DNA from: Chlamydiales bacterium STE3
GTDB lineage: Bacteria > Chlamydiota > Chlamydiia > Chlamydiales > Parachlamydiaceae
Direction: 5' to 3'
NCBI GenBank assembly: GCA_011125455.1
Contig: VKHO01000042.1
Span: 103,463 to 167,462, forward strand
DNA length: 64,000 nucleotides
Below, one piece after another: positions 51,884-61,162 of this stretch (its first letter is position 1; each line of letters opens with the position of its first letter). The notes below the pieces were generated by a model that saw nothing but the letters and a program-made list of their open reading frames with translations, was not told the origin of the DNA and did not search any database. The translations under genes and the position numbers were made by a program.

Positions 51884-52627
51884 ATGAGCTTAGTTCAATG
51901 GGGTTTTTTAATTTTTATCAATTTTGCCAACATTTCTTTCGTTAATGCAGGCAATGAGGCTACAAGGCTATATGTTCCTGAAGAAACTTTTATTGCAATA
52001 AAAGCAGAGAGCGAATCTTTGAAGGGCCTGCCATCTGTTCCTTTATTGAAGGATTATTTTAAAAAAGCTTCGCAAAAGATTAGCGTAAAAAAATATGGCC
52101 AGCAAGAGATAGCAATCGATAATAACACGACGGAAACGAAAAGGTTGTATGATGAAGAGTTTAGAGAAAGGGATGAAAACCGCTATAGAGCTCAAGAAAA
52201 AAGAGAAGAACAGTACAATCGAAATAACCAAGCGATTGAGCAGGCCTGGGATAGCCAGGTCGAAGAGAAGGATTGGCAAAAAGAAAGAAATAAAAAAAAT
52301 TTCCTCCATGTAAATCAGCCACCTTCTAAGAAGGGATTTTGGCAAGATCAAGTTAATGCTAGGCTTCTTCAGAGAAAAGAAAAGATAGAAGCTAGTTCAC
52401 AAAAAGAGCGTTTAGATTTACAGGAGAAAGAACGCTATGTAGGAGAGCAAAAAAAAACAGAGAAGGAGATTCACCAAGAAAAAAGTTTGCTATCTGAGGG
52501 GAACGCAAAAAGTTTTTGGGAGAGACAAGAGAAAGAAAGAAATGAGACCAAAAGAAGAGCGACAAGTGTTCAGTACAATATCCGCAGGTATGGCCCTCAT
52601 GCACCAACATCTTCTGATGCGGACTAA
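51884..52627 (+). CDS. Secreted, highly charged hypothetical protein
   Basis: The 247-residue protein starts with a hydrophobic segment (residues about 5-22, ending NAGNEA) that reads as a signal peptide. The rest is very rich in Glu, Lys, Arg and Gln with many Trp/Phe-free helical stretches such as ERDENRYRAQEKREEQYNR and KERLDLQEKERYVGEQKK, likely a single long alpha-helix. It ends in a Pro/His/Ser tail. The ATG follows CAGGTCATC. I do not recognise a family; a periplasmic or surface-linked helical protein is the most that can be said. Confidence 0.65.
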   Translation: MSLVQWGFLIFINFANISFVNAGNEATRLYVPEETFIAIKAESESLKGLPSVPLLKDYFKKASQKISVKKYGQQEIAIDNNTTETKRLYDEEFRERDENRYRAQEKREEQYNRNNQAIEQAWDSQVEEKDWQKERNKKNFLHVNQPPSKKGFWQDQVNARLLQRKEKIEASSQKERLDLQEKERYVGEQKKTEKEIHQEKSLLSEGNAKSFWERQEKERNETKRRATSVQYNIRRYGPHAPTSSDAD

Positions 52628-52812
52628 GTCTCTCTATGAGTCATAAAAGGAGATGCTTGTTTTTGAGGATAAATAATGAGATCCACAATTGTAACATGAG
52701 GAGGCCGAGAAGCGATAAAGGTAATGGCTTCTGCTATGTCTTTAGCATCTAAGGCTTTGAAATTTTGGTAGACGGCATCTTTATGACTACCCAAAATTGC
52801 GTAAAACCGCAT
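52624..52812 (-). pseudogene. C-terminal fragment of a short-chain dehydrogenase
   Basis: These 62 codons match the C-terminus of the YdfG-type short-chain dehydrogenases: VYQNFKALDAKDIAEAITFI followed by ASRPPHVTIVDLIIYPQKQAS. A stop directly precedes the first codon, and there is no active site. The N-terminal pieces of the same kind of gene, in the same orientation, lie at 55165-55573, so an original gene was split by the intervening 2.4 kb. Confidence 0.8.
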
Positions 52813-52897
52813 TTAATGATATCCCAATTGGCCGACTGGAAGTAACCAGAACAAGTTAGAGCAACGGATTACGAATCCTATTTCCTCTTATTCAAAA

Positions 52898-53279
52898 GGC
52901 CTTGTTGCATAAATCATCCTGCGGACGAAATTTATGCACAAAAGTGAAAAAAATGCTGTGGATAGGATCTTCTTGCTAAAGAGAAGGTGAAACTATTAAA
53001 TTTTTTGGTTTCCATACTAAAAAATTGAGGTTCACTATGGATCTAACAGCAAAATCAAAATACCGTATCCGCAACTGGTCGGATTATAACAAAGTCCTTA
53101 TTCAGCTTGGTAGCATAACTTTATGGTTTTCTGAAGAAACTGCTCGTAAATGGCATGAAATAGATCGAACTGGGAAAAGGGGTAGACCTAAGGATTTACT
53201 CAGATTATTCAGAAGAGAAGCGCCTCTTTTTTTGTTGACTGGATTCACAAAAGGCGATAGTTATATAGGTTATAAATAA
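52898..53279 (+). mobile_element. IS5-family insertion sequence remnant (left end)
   Basis: GGCCTTGTTGCATAAATC at 52898-52915 resembles, from memory, the 18-bp terminal repeat of IS903 (two differences). A frame starting ATG at 53037 encodes an IS5-type transposase N-terminus: KYRIRNWSDYNKVLIQLGS, ITLWFSEETARKWHEI and GKRGRPK (first about 52 codons). The homology then stops near 53193 and 28 unrelated codons follow to 53279. No catalytic DDE part and no right end are present. The TIR-like sequence also forms an imperfect inverted repeat with 52930-52944. Confidence 0.72.
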
Positions 53280-53302
53280 AATTAACCAATATATCTATCA
53301 CC

Positions 53303-53917
53303 ATGAGTTTTCCCCTTAAATTTAATAAAGCTAAGAATATCTTCAAAATGCATGGGGGGATACTCAATACCGCTAAGGCTATAAAATTAGGGATTCATCC
53401 TAAAACTCTTTACAATATGAGAGATCAAGGTGTCTTAGAGCTTTTATCTCGGGGGCTCTATCGCCTTTCTGAAAGTCCTGAAATTGCTCAACCCGATCTA
53501 GTAATTATTTCTCAAAAAATTCCTCATGCTGTTATCTGCTTGATTTCTGCATTATCTTTTCATGAAATTACGACGCAAATTCCTCATAAAGTTGATATCG
53601 CTATTCCTCTTAAAGCACACAAACCAATCATTGATTATCCACCTGTGCAACTCTTTTGGTATTCTGAGAAAAACTTTCTAGCAGGAATTGAGAAACATAA
53701 AATTGATGGGGTTAATGTCCGCGTTTATTCGGTTGAGAAGACTCTTGCAGATTGCTTTAAATATCGAAATAAAATTGGATTAGATATTGCTATGGAAGCG
53801 CTAAGACTATATTGGCAAAGAAAAAAAACAAATGTTAGCAAGATTTTAGAATATGCTAAAGTCTGTCGTTGTGAAAAAATTATTAAACCCTACATTGAAA
53901 TGATAGCTCATGAATAA
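53303..53917 (+). CDS. AbiEi-type antitoxin (type IV toxin-antitoxin)
   Basis: The 204-residue protein resembles AbiEi antitoxins: an N-terminal winged-helix part (residues about 10-60, with HGGILNTAKAIKLGIHPKTL and LELLSRGLYRLSE) that autoregulates the operon, and a C-terminal domain with SALSFHEITTQIPHKVDIAI, the VRVYSVEKTLADCFKYRNKI motif and a helical tail. It overlaps the AbiEii toxin gene by eight bases, the typical antitoxin-first order. Such pairs give abortive phage infection or stabilise mobile DNA. It lies between two insertion-sequence relics inside a broken host gene, which indicates horizontal acquisition. Confidence 0.85.
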   Translation: MSFPLKFNKAKNIFKMHGGILNTAKAIKLGIHPKTLYNMRDQGVLELLSRGLYRLSESPEIAQPDLVIISQKIPHAVICLISALSFHEITTQIPHKVDIAIPLKAHKPIIDYPPVQLFWYSEKNFLAGIEKHKIDGVNVRVYSVEKTLADCFKYRNKIGLDIAMEALRLYWQRKKTNVSKILEYAKVCRCEKIIKPYIEMIAHE

Positions 53918-54821
53918 AGAAAAAAAGAACTTAGCCGAATCAGTCCTGCATCGATTAAAGAACTATGCTAAAACCACTCTTAGAAGAACGGATGAACTTT
54001 TGAGATACTTTGCAATTGAACGCTTTTTATACCGCTTAAGCCTTTCTCAGCATTCAGCTAAGTTTTTTTTAAAGGGTGGCTTGATGCTTAAAGCATGGGA
54101 AATAAGCAACCATCGCACTACACTTGATATTGACCTACTGGGAAAAACTCAAAATAGCCTTCAAAATATAAAAGGTATTATTACCGACATATGCGATTTG
54201 GATGTAGCCGTAGATGGTATTTATTATGAAACGACATCTATAAAACTTACGGAAATGCAAGTAAATGGGGAATATCATGGAGTACGTGTACTTTTTACTG
54301 CAAACATGCATTCTGCAAAAATTCCCATGCAACTTGATATTGGATTTAGTGATTTGATTTTTCCTGAACCGCTGGTGGTTGCATATCCTACTATCTTGGA
54401 TTTCCCTGCTCCAAAGTTGAAAGGTTATACACCAGAAAGTGTAATCGCTGAAAAATTTGAAGCAATGATGAAATTGGGGTTGGTTAACACTCGTATGAAG
54501 GACTTTTTTGATGTTTGGATATTATCACAGCAGCGCTCTTTTACTGGTGAATGTTTGCAGAACGCTATCAAAACGACTTTTGAAAAAAGACAAACGCTGC
54601 TAAATTCGCTCCCCGATTCAATAAATGAAGTATTTTACACTGACCAAATTCATCAAACACGATGGAAACAGTTTTTGAAAAATATTGAAAGTGAAGAAAA
54701 AAATATCGAATTACCAAAGGTAATTAATGAAATTAAAGAATTTCTAGAACCGATTGTCATAGCCTCCATGAATAAGCAAATATTTAGGAAAACATGGAAC
54801 TATGAGAAAAAATGGGCTTAA
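53910..54821 (+). CDS. AbiEii-type nucleotidyltransferase toxin
   Basis: The 303-residue protein has the AbiEii/MenT nucleotidyltransferase core: FFLKGGLMLKAW (GGxxL motif, residues about 52-63), TTLDIDLLGKT (the metal-binding Asp-x-Asp), and later ESVIAEKFEAMMKLGLVNTR and MKDFFDVWILSQ, all characteristic. Related toxins modify tRNA or other targets by adding nucleotides. All motifs look intact, so the toxin could be active and the antitoxin needed. The gene overlaps abiEi by eight bases and is followed by an IS630-type relic. Confidence 0.87.
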   Translation: MNKEKKNLAESVLHRLKNYAKTTLRRTDELLRYFAIERFLYRLSLSQHSAKFFLKGGLMLKAWEISNHRTTLDIDLLGKTQNSLQNIKGIITDICDLDVAVDGIYYETTSIKLTEMQVNGEYHGVRVLFTANMHSAKIPMQLDIGFSDLIFPEPLVVAYPTILDFPAPKLKGYTPESVIAEKFEAMMKLGLVNTRMKDFFDVWILSQQRSFTGECLQNAIKTTFEKRQTLLNSLPDSINEVFYTDQIHQTRWKQFLKNIESEEKNIELPKVINEIKEFLEPIVIASMNKQIFRKTWNYEKKWA

Positions 54822-54904
54822 AAATATAAAGAGAGAACGAAAATGGCCTTTGTTATAGGGGTTTAAATTTGATTTTTTATTAAATTTTGTATATGTATTT
54901 TGGG

Positions 54905-55170
54905 ATGGTTTACTCACTGGATTTAAGAAAAAGAGCTTTAAGTTATATTGCAAATGGCGGGACGCGCGCTGAAGCAAGTAAAATATTTGGCATTGCTTTA
55001 CCAACTTTAGCAAACTGACTTTCTAGAGAAAAGCAGCAGGATTTAGCTCCTCGAATGTGAGGGTCAAATCCAAGTAAAATAGATAACGAAAAACTTAAAA
55101 AATATATTTAAGTTTATCCTGATAGCTATCTTAGAGAAATAGCTGTGGTTTTTAATTCGTCCCTACTGGT
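54905..55170 (+). pseudogene. IS630-family transposase relic (N-terminal part)
   Basis: From ATG at 54905 the translation reads MVYSLDLRKRALSYIANGGT followed by RAEASKIFGIALPTLAN and a stop, then continues beyond the stop with KQQDLAPRM, another stop, SNPSKIDNEKLKKYI, a third stop and YPDSYLREIAVVFNSSL. This is the helix-turn-helix N-terminus of IS630/Tc1-type transposases with at least three nonsense changes. The DDE domain is missing. The homology ends where the dehydrogenase sequence starts, near 55165-55170. Confidence 0.8.
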
Positions 55171-55573
55171 CGTTAGTGCCGATTAATTCCATGCGCAAGG
55201 TATCTGTCAATGCCCTTAACACATAAACACATATTTTGTACTGCAATACACGCCCCCTCCAGGATAAGTTCCATGTCCTGAAATGCTTCCTACGTTAATG
55301 ATATGCCCTGAGTTGCGTTTTACCATATTTGGTAGAATTTTAGAAAGCTGGGTTATCGATTGCATAACTTGGTCGTAATTGGCTACGTCACAAATTAAAG
55401 GGGTAACATTTACCTGATAATGCTTTTTTTTAATCTGAGGCCAACTGTTTGGGGCGTTCTTTCCTTCTCGCTACAAGAATTAATTGCGCTCCCTCTCTAG
55501 CAAATGAATTAGCAGTTGCTAGTCCAAAACCCGAGCTTGCACCTGTGATAGGTACAATTTTGTTTTTTAACAT
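55165..55573 (-). pseudogene. N-terminal and central part of the broken short-chain dehydrogenase
   Basis: Read on the minus strand from ATG at 55573: MLKNKIVPITGASSGFGLAT and ILVARRKERPKQLASD, then a stop; the next frame continues KKKHYQVNVTPLICDVANYD, jumps over the segment that should hold NNAG, and reads MVKRNSGHIINVGSISGHG and VYCSTKYVFM (Tyr-x3-Lys) to a stop; a third frame gives LRALTDTLRMELIGTN. The gene therefore has two frameshifts and an internal deletion, and its 3' end is 2.4 kb away at 52624-52812. Confidence 0.85.
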
Positions 55574-55612
55574 AAGACTTCCTGAAGTAGGGCGTCTAAA
55601 ATTTCCAGTTTC

Positions 55613-57124
55613 TTAGGCAAAGCGTGTTTTAATCTGATCAATATGCTTGATTCCTTCTTTATCGATAATTAGTCGAAATTTTTTAATTTCAACTTTTGTT
55701 TTCATGTTTTCATCTTGAAAGGTATTTCTCAGTATGATGTTTAGATGGTAGATTTTTGGTAATGATGTATGGATGAGCTCCCTTGTATCGGGATTTAAAG
55801 TTGTGTAATTATGCATAGGATCGCTTGCTTTCGTGAGAAAGTCTTGAATATTATAACGAAAAATCATGTTAAGTGCTTTTCTTCTTTTTAAGAGAAATTC
55901 TTCATCAGGGAAAATTTTCACAATTTTTTTGATATACATTACCTGTTCGGGTCTTTTAACGGCGGATAGAATTGAGTGAAATTCTTTATTTCTTACTTTA
56001 AGTATTTCCGGGTTTACAGCATTTTCATCTACAAAAGTAAAAGACTCTCTTAGTTCACCGATGATGTTTTTCTCGTTAGGCGACTGAATTTCGATCGTAT
56101 AGTCAGAAAACCAAAGAAGGGCTCTCTGGTAGGAGATATTTTTCAAGCTTTCTTTTAAACGATCTTTTAAAATGTAGGCAAGCACGGTTAATATGATAAA
56201 GGGTTCTGAATTCATAACAAAAACTTGGCCTTGCCAAATGAATAAAAGAATATAGATTAACATTGCGACTCCTGCAGAAATAGCACCGATATAGTGGCCA
56301 TATTTTTGCTGCACTGAAGAACGGCTCGTATTGAGCATGAGAGCATCAATAACGAATTTTTTTAACAAGCCATTCCGGTAAAAAAAAGCTTCTTTCTCTT
56401 CACTAGCTGGAGCAATTTTTTCACGATACTTTTTTTCTTCAATGATAAGATGGCAAATCCTATTATCGATTTCTTCATCCAAAGATCTTTTTCTAGCTTC
56501 TTGTAAAAGTCCCGTTAAAAAATAGTCGATGCTATTACTTATAAATTCATCAATGAGGTGGAATGCGATGCTAATTTGACTATTTATTAATGTTGTTTCG
56601 AAACTTTCCTGCATCTCCAAAAAATATTTTCTAAAGGCTTTAATCTCACTGCAGAATTTGACGATTTCTTGATTGTTAAATTGTGAGGGGGTTAAGATCT
56701 TAAGGATTTGGTCTCTTAAACTGCTTCTAAAGATATTGCCTAAAAGCTTTAATTCATCCTCTATGGCTTCAGCGTTAACTTTAGATTGGGATCCCAACAT
56801 TGCTTTAAGTCTGTTAAGAGGAGAGCCAAGTTGCTTTTTATCCATTAATGCACGAAGAGAGAATTTGGGTGTTTTGTAGCGGATTAAATTGGTTTGATCT
56901 CGGTAAAATTCTTCCTTGGGATAGACTTGATCGTTAACCTGCAGAGAGTTAGGAATAAATATATAAAATTCCTGAGTGTAGGTGCTTGCCTTGTGGGGTC
57001 TTTTGAGAGAAAATTCCGACTTTAATTCAAATTGCCATTTATCCCGAAATTGGATTTCTCCACTAACAAGGTCTTGCCAAAATTCATCCATAAATTTTAA
57101 CCTAAAATCATTTTCTCTAATCAA
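55613..57124 (-). CDS. Hypothetical membrane protein, 503 aa
   Basis: I do not recognise this 503-residue protein. It has a large soluble N-terminal part (about 1-275), including a predicted beta region TYTQEFYIFIPNSLQVND and helical bundles, two close membrane helices at about 285-325 (YIGAISAGVAMLIYILLFIW and EPFIILTVLAYIL), and a soluble C-terminal part of about 170 residues. Its length and normal composition support a real gene. It begins 21 bases from the divergent uracil-DNA glycosylase gene. Confidence 0.72.
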   Translation of the reverse strand: MIRENDFRLKFMDEFWQDLVSGEIQFRDKWQFELKSEFSLKRPHKASTYTQEFYIFIPNSLQVNDQVYPKEEFYRDQTNLIRYKTPKFSLRALMDKKQLGSPLNRLKAMLGSQSKVNAEAIEDELKLLGNIFRSSLRDQILKILTPSQFNNQEIVKFCSEIKAFRKYFLEMQESFETTLINSQISIAFHLIDEFISNSIDYFLTGLLQEARKRSLDEEIDNRICHLIIEEKKYREKIAPASEEKEAFFYRNGLLKKFVIDALMLNTSRSSVQQKYGHYIGAISAGVAMLIYILLFIWQGQVFVMNSEPFIILTVLAYILKDRLKESLKNISYQRALLWFSDYTIEIQSPNEKNIIGELRESFTFVDENAVNPEILKVRNKEFHSILSAVKRPEQVMYIKKIVKIFPDEEFLLKRRKALNMIFRYNIQDFLTKASDPMHNYTTLNPDTRELIHTSLPKIYHLNIILRNTFQDENMKTKVEIKKFRLIIDKEGIKHIDQIKTRFA

Positions 57125-57145
57125 TATAAATTTAAAGTTTTATCT

Positions 57146-57820
57146 TTGTCTGATTCATTGAAGCATTTTAATGCCCAATTAGTAAAATGCAAACTTTGCC
57201 CACGGCTTGTTGCCTATCGAGAAACGGTCGATTTGCCAGCTTCCCTAAAGCTACAGCCTTGTTGGAGGAAACCCGTCCCTGGCTTTGGGGATTCACACGC
57301 CTGGCTTGCTATTTTAGGCCTTGCGCCATCCTCTCAAGGGGGAAATCGAACAGGGCGTATTTTTACAGGGGACAAGTCTGCAATTTTTCTTATGAGAGCT
57401 TTACATCAAGTCGGTTTGGCAAATCAGGAACAATCTACTAGCATCTATGATGGTTTATGCCTAAAGGGATGTTACATGACTGCTGCTGTAAAATGTGTGC
57501 CACCTAAACATACCCCAACACGAGAAGAGTTTAAAAGGTGTGTCACATCCTATTTATTACAAGAATTAGAGCTTCTGTCAAATTTAAAAGCAGTTTTGGT
57601 TTTAGGTCGTTTAGCATTCGATGCTTATTTTGAATGGGCAAAACAATTGAACCCCCATTTAACCAAACCCTCGTTTGTTCACGGTAGAGAATACCGCTTT
57701 CCTCATTTACCCATTCTTTATGCAAGCTATCATCCTAGTCCGCGAAATACAAATACTGGTCTCCTTACACAGGATATGTTGATTCATTTAATGATGAAAA
57801 TTATAGAATTAAATAAATGA
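57146..57820 (+). CDS. Uracil-DNA glycosylase, family 5 (UdgB type)
   Basis: The enzyme removes uracil, and in this family also hypoxanthine, from DNA. The 224-residue protein has iron-sulfur cysteines in VKCKLCPRL (residues about 13-21) and in AVKCVPP and FKRCVTS, the motif-1 loop LGLAPSSQGGNRTGRIFTGD (about 56-75) and the C-terminal SYHPSPRNTNTG (motif 2/3). The polar catalytic Asp/Asn of families 1 and 4 is replaced by Ala (LAPSSQ), as in family 5. It is divergent from the membrane hypothetical and upstream of the host-attachment protein. Confidence 0.88.
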   Translation: MSDSLKHFNAQLVKCKLCPRLVAYRETVDLPASLKLQPCWRKPVPGFGDSHAWLAILGLAPSSQGGNRTGRIFTGDKSAIFLMRALHQVGLANQEQSTSIYDGLCLKGCYMTAAVKCVPPKHTPTREEFKRCVTSYLLQELELLSNLKAVLVLGRLAFDAYFEWAKQLNPHLTKPSFVHGREYRFPHLPILYASYHPSPRNTNTGLLTQDMLIHLMMKIIELNK

Positions 57821-57871
57821 TTGATTGCTTAAAACTAATGCGCTATACCTAAATTTAATGGAGGTGTATCT

Positions 57872-58312
57872 ATGGAACGTGAGGCATGGGTAGTTGTTGC
57901 AGATAATGCATACGCTAGAATCTTTCGTCTAGAGAAAAACCGTCACCTTGTCGAGGTGGAAACTCTTGTTCATCCTGCGAGCCGATTAAGAGAGCAAGAT
58001 CTTGTTTCTGATCGTCCTGGACGCTCATTTGAGAGTAGTACTGTAGCTAGAAGGTCTGTAGGTACGACAAATCCCCCTAAAAAACAAGAGGCGATTAATT
58101 TTTCCAAAATTGTTGCTAACTATCTTAACGAAGCAACCAATTGTAACAGATGTGAGAAAATTTACTTAGCTGCGAGCCCTTCATTCCTTGGTTTACTAAG
58201 GCAATCATTAAATAAAACAACAACGCAAATAATTGAAAATGAGATAAATAAAGAAATCACTCATTTGGATCCAAAAGAAATTTGCGCATTTTTCCCTTTT
58301 GCACATCCTTAA
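57872..58312 (+). CDS. Host attachment protein family (PF10116-like)
   Basis: The 146-residue protein resembles the 'protein required for attachment to host cells' family first described in plant-associated bacteria: WVVVADNAYARIFRL at the N-terminus, HPASRLREQDLVSDRPGRSF in the middle and IYLAASPSFLGLLRQSL then ITHLDPKEICAFF at the C-terminus. The fold belongs to the baeRF/eRF1-like group, so a ribosome-related role is equally likely despite the name. No signal peptide is present. A GGAGGTG site precedes the ATG. It is upstream of the PatZ-like gene by 39 bases. Confidence 0.8.
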   Translation: MEREAWVVVADNAYARIFRLEKNRHLVEVETLVHPASRLREQDLVSDRPGRSFESSTVARRSVGTTNPPKKQEAINFSKIVANYLNEATNCNRCEKIYLAASPSFLGLLRQSLNKTTTQIIENEINKEITHLDPKEICAFFPFAHP

Positions 58313-58351
58313 GGCGCTTTTTAGCAAAAAAGTGTTAAAGAGAAAACTCAT

Positions 58352-61108
58352 ATGACATTTCAAAAGCTTACAGATCCATCTCAAAACTTTATCCTTCGCC
58401 ATCCGCGTCCTCTAGATGCTATTTTTCAGCCAAAAAGTGTCGCTTTAATCGGTGCTAAGGATGACCTTGGTTCTGTGGGATGCACGATTTTGGCTAACCT
58501 AGTGGACGGTCGGTTTGGAGGGAAAATATATCCTGTTAACCCTAAGAGAAATACGGTCTTAGGTTTGAAATGTCATCCTAAAGTCTCTGATATTCCAGAG
58601 CAAGTAGATCTTGCAATCATTGTGACTCCTGCTTTTTCAGTCCCAGGAATTGTTGCTGAGTGTGTGGAAGCGAAAGTGAGAGCAGCAATTATTATCTCGG
58701 CAGGTTTCAAAGAGCTTGGAGCTTCAGGCTTAAAATTAGAGCAAGAGATTCTTGCTTATGCTAAGAGCGGGCGTATGCCTGTGATTGGTCCTAATTGTCT
58801 TGGGGTCATGAATCCGATCTATGGGTTAAATGCAACTTTTGCTAGAGGAATGGCTTTACCAGGCAATGTGGCTTTCTTAAGTCAATCAGGAGCTATGTGC
58901 ACAGCAGTGCTTGATTGGAGTTTTAAGGAAAAAATAGGTTTTAGCTCATTTGTCTCTGTTGGATCAATGGCGGACGTCGATTGGGGGGATCTCATCGACT
59001 ATCTTGGGGGGGATCCGAATACGCATAGCATTTTAATGTACATGGAAACCGTTGGCGACCCCCGTTCATTTCTTTCTGCGGCAAGAGAAATCGCTCTCGA
59101 AAAGCCGATTATTGTCATCAAAGCCGGCCGTTCAACTGCAGCAGCTCAAGCTGCAGCTTCCCATACGGGTTCTTTAGCTGGCAGTGATGAAGTTTTTGAT
59201 GCTGCTTTAGAAAGAGTTGGTGTACTGAGAGTAAATACGATCGGGGAGCTTTTTCAAATGGCTTCTGTGTTAGCGCATCAACCTCGTCCAAGGGGGCCTA
59301 AACTTTCGATTGTTACTAATGCTGGTGGACCCGCAGTTCTCGCAACAGATTCCCTCGTGTTAAATGGCGCTGAATTGGCCAAAATCAGCGACCACTCAAT
59401 CGAGAATCTTAACAGTGTTTTGCCAGATGCTTGGAGCCACAGTAATCCGATCGATATTTTAGGTGATGCGGGACCTGAGCGTTATGCTAACACGTTAGAA
59501 ATCCTTTCAAAGGATGAAAGCTCTGATGGCATTTTGGTGATTCTTTCTCCGCAAGATGTTACTGATCCTACGAATACCGCAGAAGTTTTAAAGCCCTACG
59601 CCCATCTTGCAAAAAAACCACTTTTAGCTAGCTGGATGGGAGGGTCCTCCGTTTTAAGAGGGATTGAAATTTTATCGTTTGCCAAAATCCCAACCTTCGA
59701 TTACCCCGACGATGCTGCAGCTGCTTTTGCCACAATGTGGCGCTATAGCAAAAATCTTCAAATCCTTTACCAAACCCCATCTTATAACGATGGATTTCAA
59801 ATTGAGATTGCAACAGGGCAAAGAAAAGTGGCACAAGATCTCCTCACCAAGGCTAGAGAACAGGGGAAGGAGCTCCTAGACGAATTTGAGTCAAAAAAAG
59901 TTTTAGAAGGATATGGCATTCCTATAGTGCAAACGGCGATTGCTTTAAACGAAGCCGAAGCTGTAAAAATTTCTGAAGAAATGGGCTTTCCTATCGTTTT
60001 GAAGCTTTTTTCCAAGACAATTACCCACAAGACAGATGTGGGAGGTGTGAAACTAAACTTAAAAACCAAAGAAGATGTTTCGCTAGCTTTTAGAGAAATA
60101 AAAGAAGCGGTTTATCGAAAGGCTAATCCAGAAGATTTCCAAGGTGTAACAGTTCAAAAAATGATTCAACTTGAAGGTTATGAGCTGATTATTGGTAGTA
60201 GCGTTGATGACCAATTTGGACCGGTGATTTTGTTTGGTGCTGGCGGTCAACTCGTAGAGGTATTCAAAGATCGTTCCTTAGGGCTGCCCCCACTTAATGC
60301 TCACCTTGCAACTTCTCTTATGGAAAAGACCAAAATTTATGAAGCATTAAAAGGTGTAAGAGGAAGAGGAAGCGTTAACTTAAAAGAGCTATCGTCTATC
60401 TTAGCTCGTTTTGCTCAAATGATTGCTGAAAATCCTTCCATTAAAGAATGTGATATTAATCCGTTACTAGCTTCTTCAGAAGGGTTGATCGCTTTAGACG
60501 CGCGGATTGTGCTTTTTGGGAAAAATGTTTCTAATGATCAATTGCCTAAAATTGCCATAAGGCCCTATCCCTCTCAGTATGTTGAAAGCTGGGATTTAAA
60601 AAATGGGACCTCCGTGCTTATCCGTCCAATCCTCCCTGAGGATGAACCTTTGGTCGTCTTGTTTCATAAGGAGCTTTCAGAAAATACTGTGCGCCAACGT
60701 TATTTTGAGTTTCTAAGTTTAGATGATCGAACCTCCCATGAAAGATTGATTCGGATTTGCTTTAATGATTACGATAGAGAATTAGCATTAGTGGCTGAAA
60801 TTAAAGATCCTCGTACTCATGAAAAACGCCTCATTGGGATCGCCAGGTTAAGTCGATTACCAAGCAGCCGAGATGCCCAGTTGACGTTAATCATTGGCGA
60901 TGCCTACCATAATCAAGGCCTTGGGACGGAACTTTTGCGGCAATTAATTCGCATCGCTCGCGCAGAAGAAATGGAAAGAATTTTTGCCAACATCCTTACA
61001 GAAAATCATGGGATGCTTAAAATTTTAAACAAGCTTGGATTTTCAATAAATGTTCAGGAACATTCCTTGATCGCAGTTGCTGATTTAAAAACTAAGTATT
61101 TCAGTTAA
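58352..61108 (+). CDS. ADP-forming acyl-CoA synthetase fused to GNAT acetyltransferase (PatZ-like)
   Basis: The 918-residue protein has three parts: a CoA-binding/succinyl-CoA-synthetase-alpha-like region (about 20-300), an ATP-grasp region (about 510-730, with [16 protein letters not shown] and [20 protein letters not shown]), and a C-terminal GNAT domain (about 750-910, with [20 protein letters not shown], the acetyl-CoA pyrophosphate loop). This is the architecture of the Pat/PatZ lysine acetyltransferases, which inactivate acetyl-CoA synthetase. Residues around H271 ([14 protein letters not shown]) keep the His that is phosphorylated in true ADP-forming synthetases and that, from memory, is missing in Salmonella Pat. 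The synthetase half may thus be active. Confidence 0.88.
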   Translation: MTFQKLTDPSQNFILRHPRPLDAIFQPKSVALIGAKDDLGSVGCTILANLVDGRFGGKIYPVNPKRNTVLGLKCHPKVSDIPEQVDLAIIVTPAFSVPGIVAECVEAKVRAAIIISAGFKELGASGLKLEQEILAYAKSGRMPVIGPNCLGVMNPIYGLNATFARGMALPGNVAFLSQSGAMCTAVLDWSFKEKIGFSSFVSVGSMADVDWGDLIDYLGGDPNTHSILMYMETVGDPRSFLSAAREIALEKPIIVIKAGRSTAAAQAAASHTGSLAGSDEVFDAALERVGVLRVNTIGELFQMASVLAHQPRPRGPKLSIVTNAGGPAVLATDSLVLNGAELAKISDHSIENLNSVLPDAWSHSNPIDILGDAGPERYANTLEILSKDESSDGILVILSPQDVTDPTNTAEVLKPYAHLAKKPLLASWMGGSSVLRGIEILSFAKIPTFDYPDDAAAAFATMWRYSKNLQILYQTPSYNDGFQIEIATGQRKVAQDLLTKAREQGKELLDEFESKKVLEGYGIPIVQTAIALNEAEAVKISEEMGFPIVLKLFSKTITHKTDVGGVKLNLKTKEDVSLAFREIKEAVYRKANPEDFQGVTVQKMIQLEGYELIIGSSVDDQFGPVILFGAGGQLVEVFKDRSLGLPPLNAHLATSLMEKTKIYEALKGVRGRGSVNLKELSSILARFAQMIAENPSIKECDINPLLASSEGLIALDARIVLFGKNVSNDQLPKIAIRPYPSQYVESWDLKNGTSVLIRPILPEDEPLVVLFHKELSENTVRQRYFEFLSLDDRTSHERLIRICFNDYDRELALVAEIKDPRTHEKRLIGIARLSRLPSSRDAQLTLIIGDAYHNQGLGTELLRQLIRIARAEEMERIFANILTENHGMLKILNKLGFSINVQEHSLIAVADLKTKYFS

Positions 61109-61162
61109 TTGTTGAATTTACAAAAACATCTATTAGATTAATTTCAAACTCAAAGGGGTTGT

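Noticed and set aside
54905..55170. IS630 element as an active insertion sequence.
   Set aside because: Several in-frame stops occur and the catalytic domain and the ends are missing.
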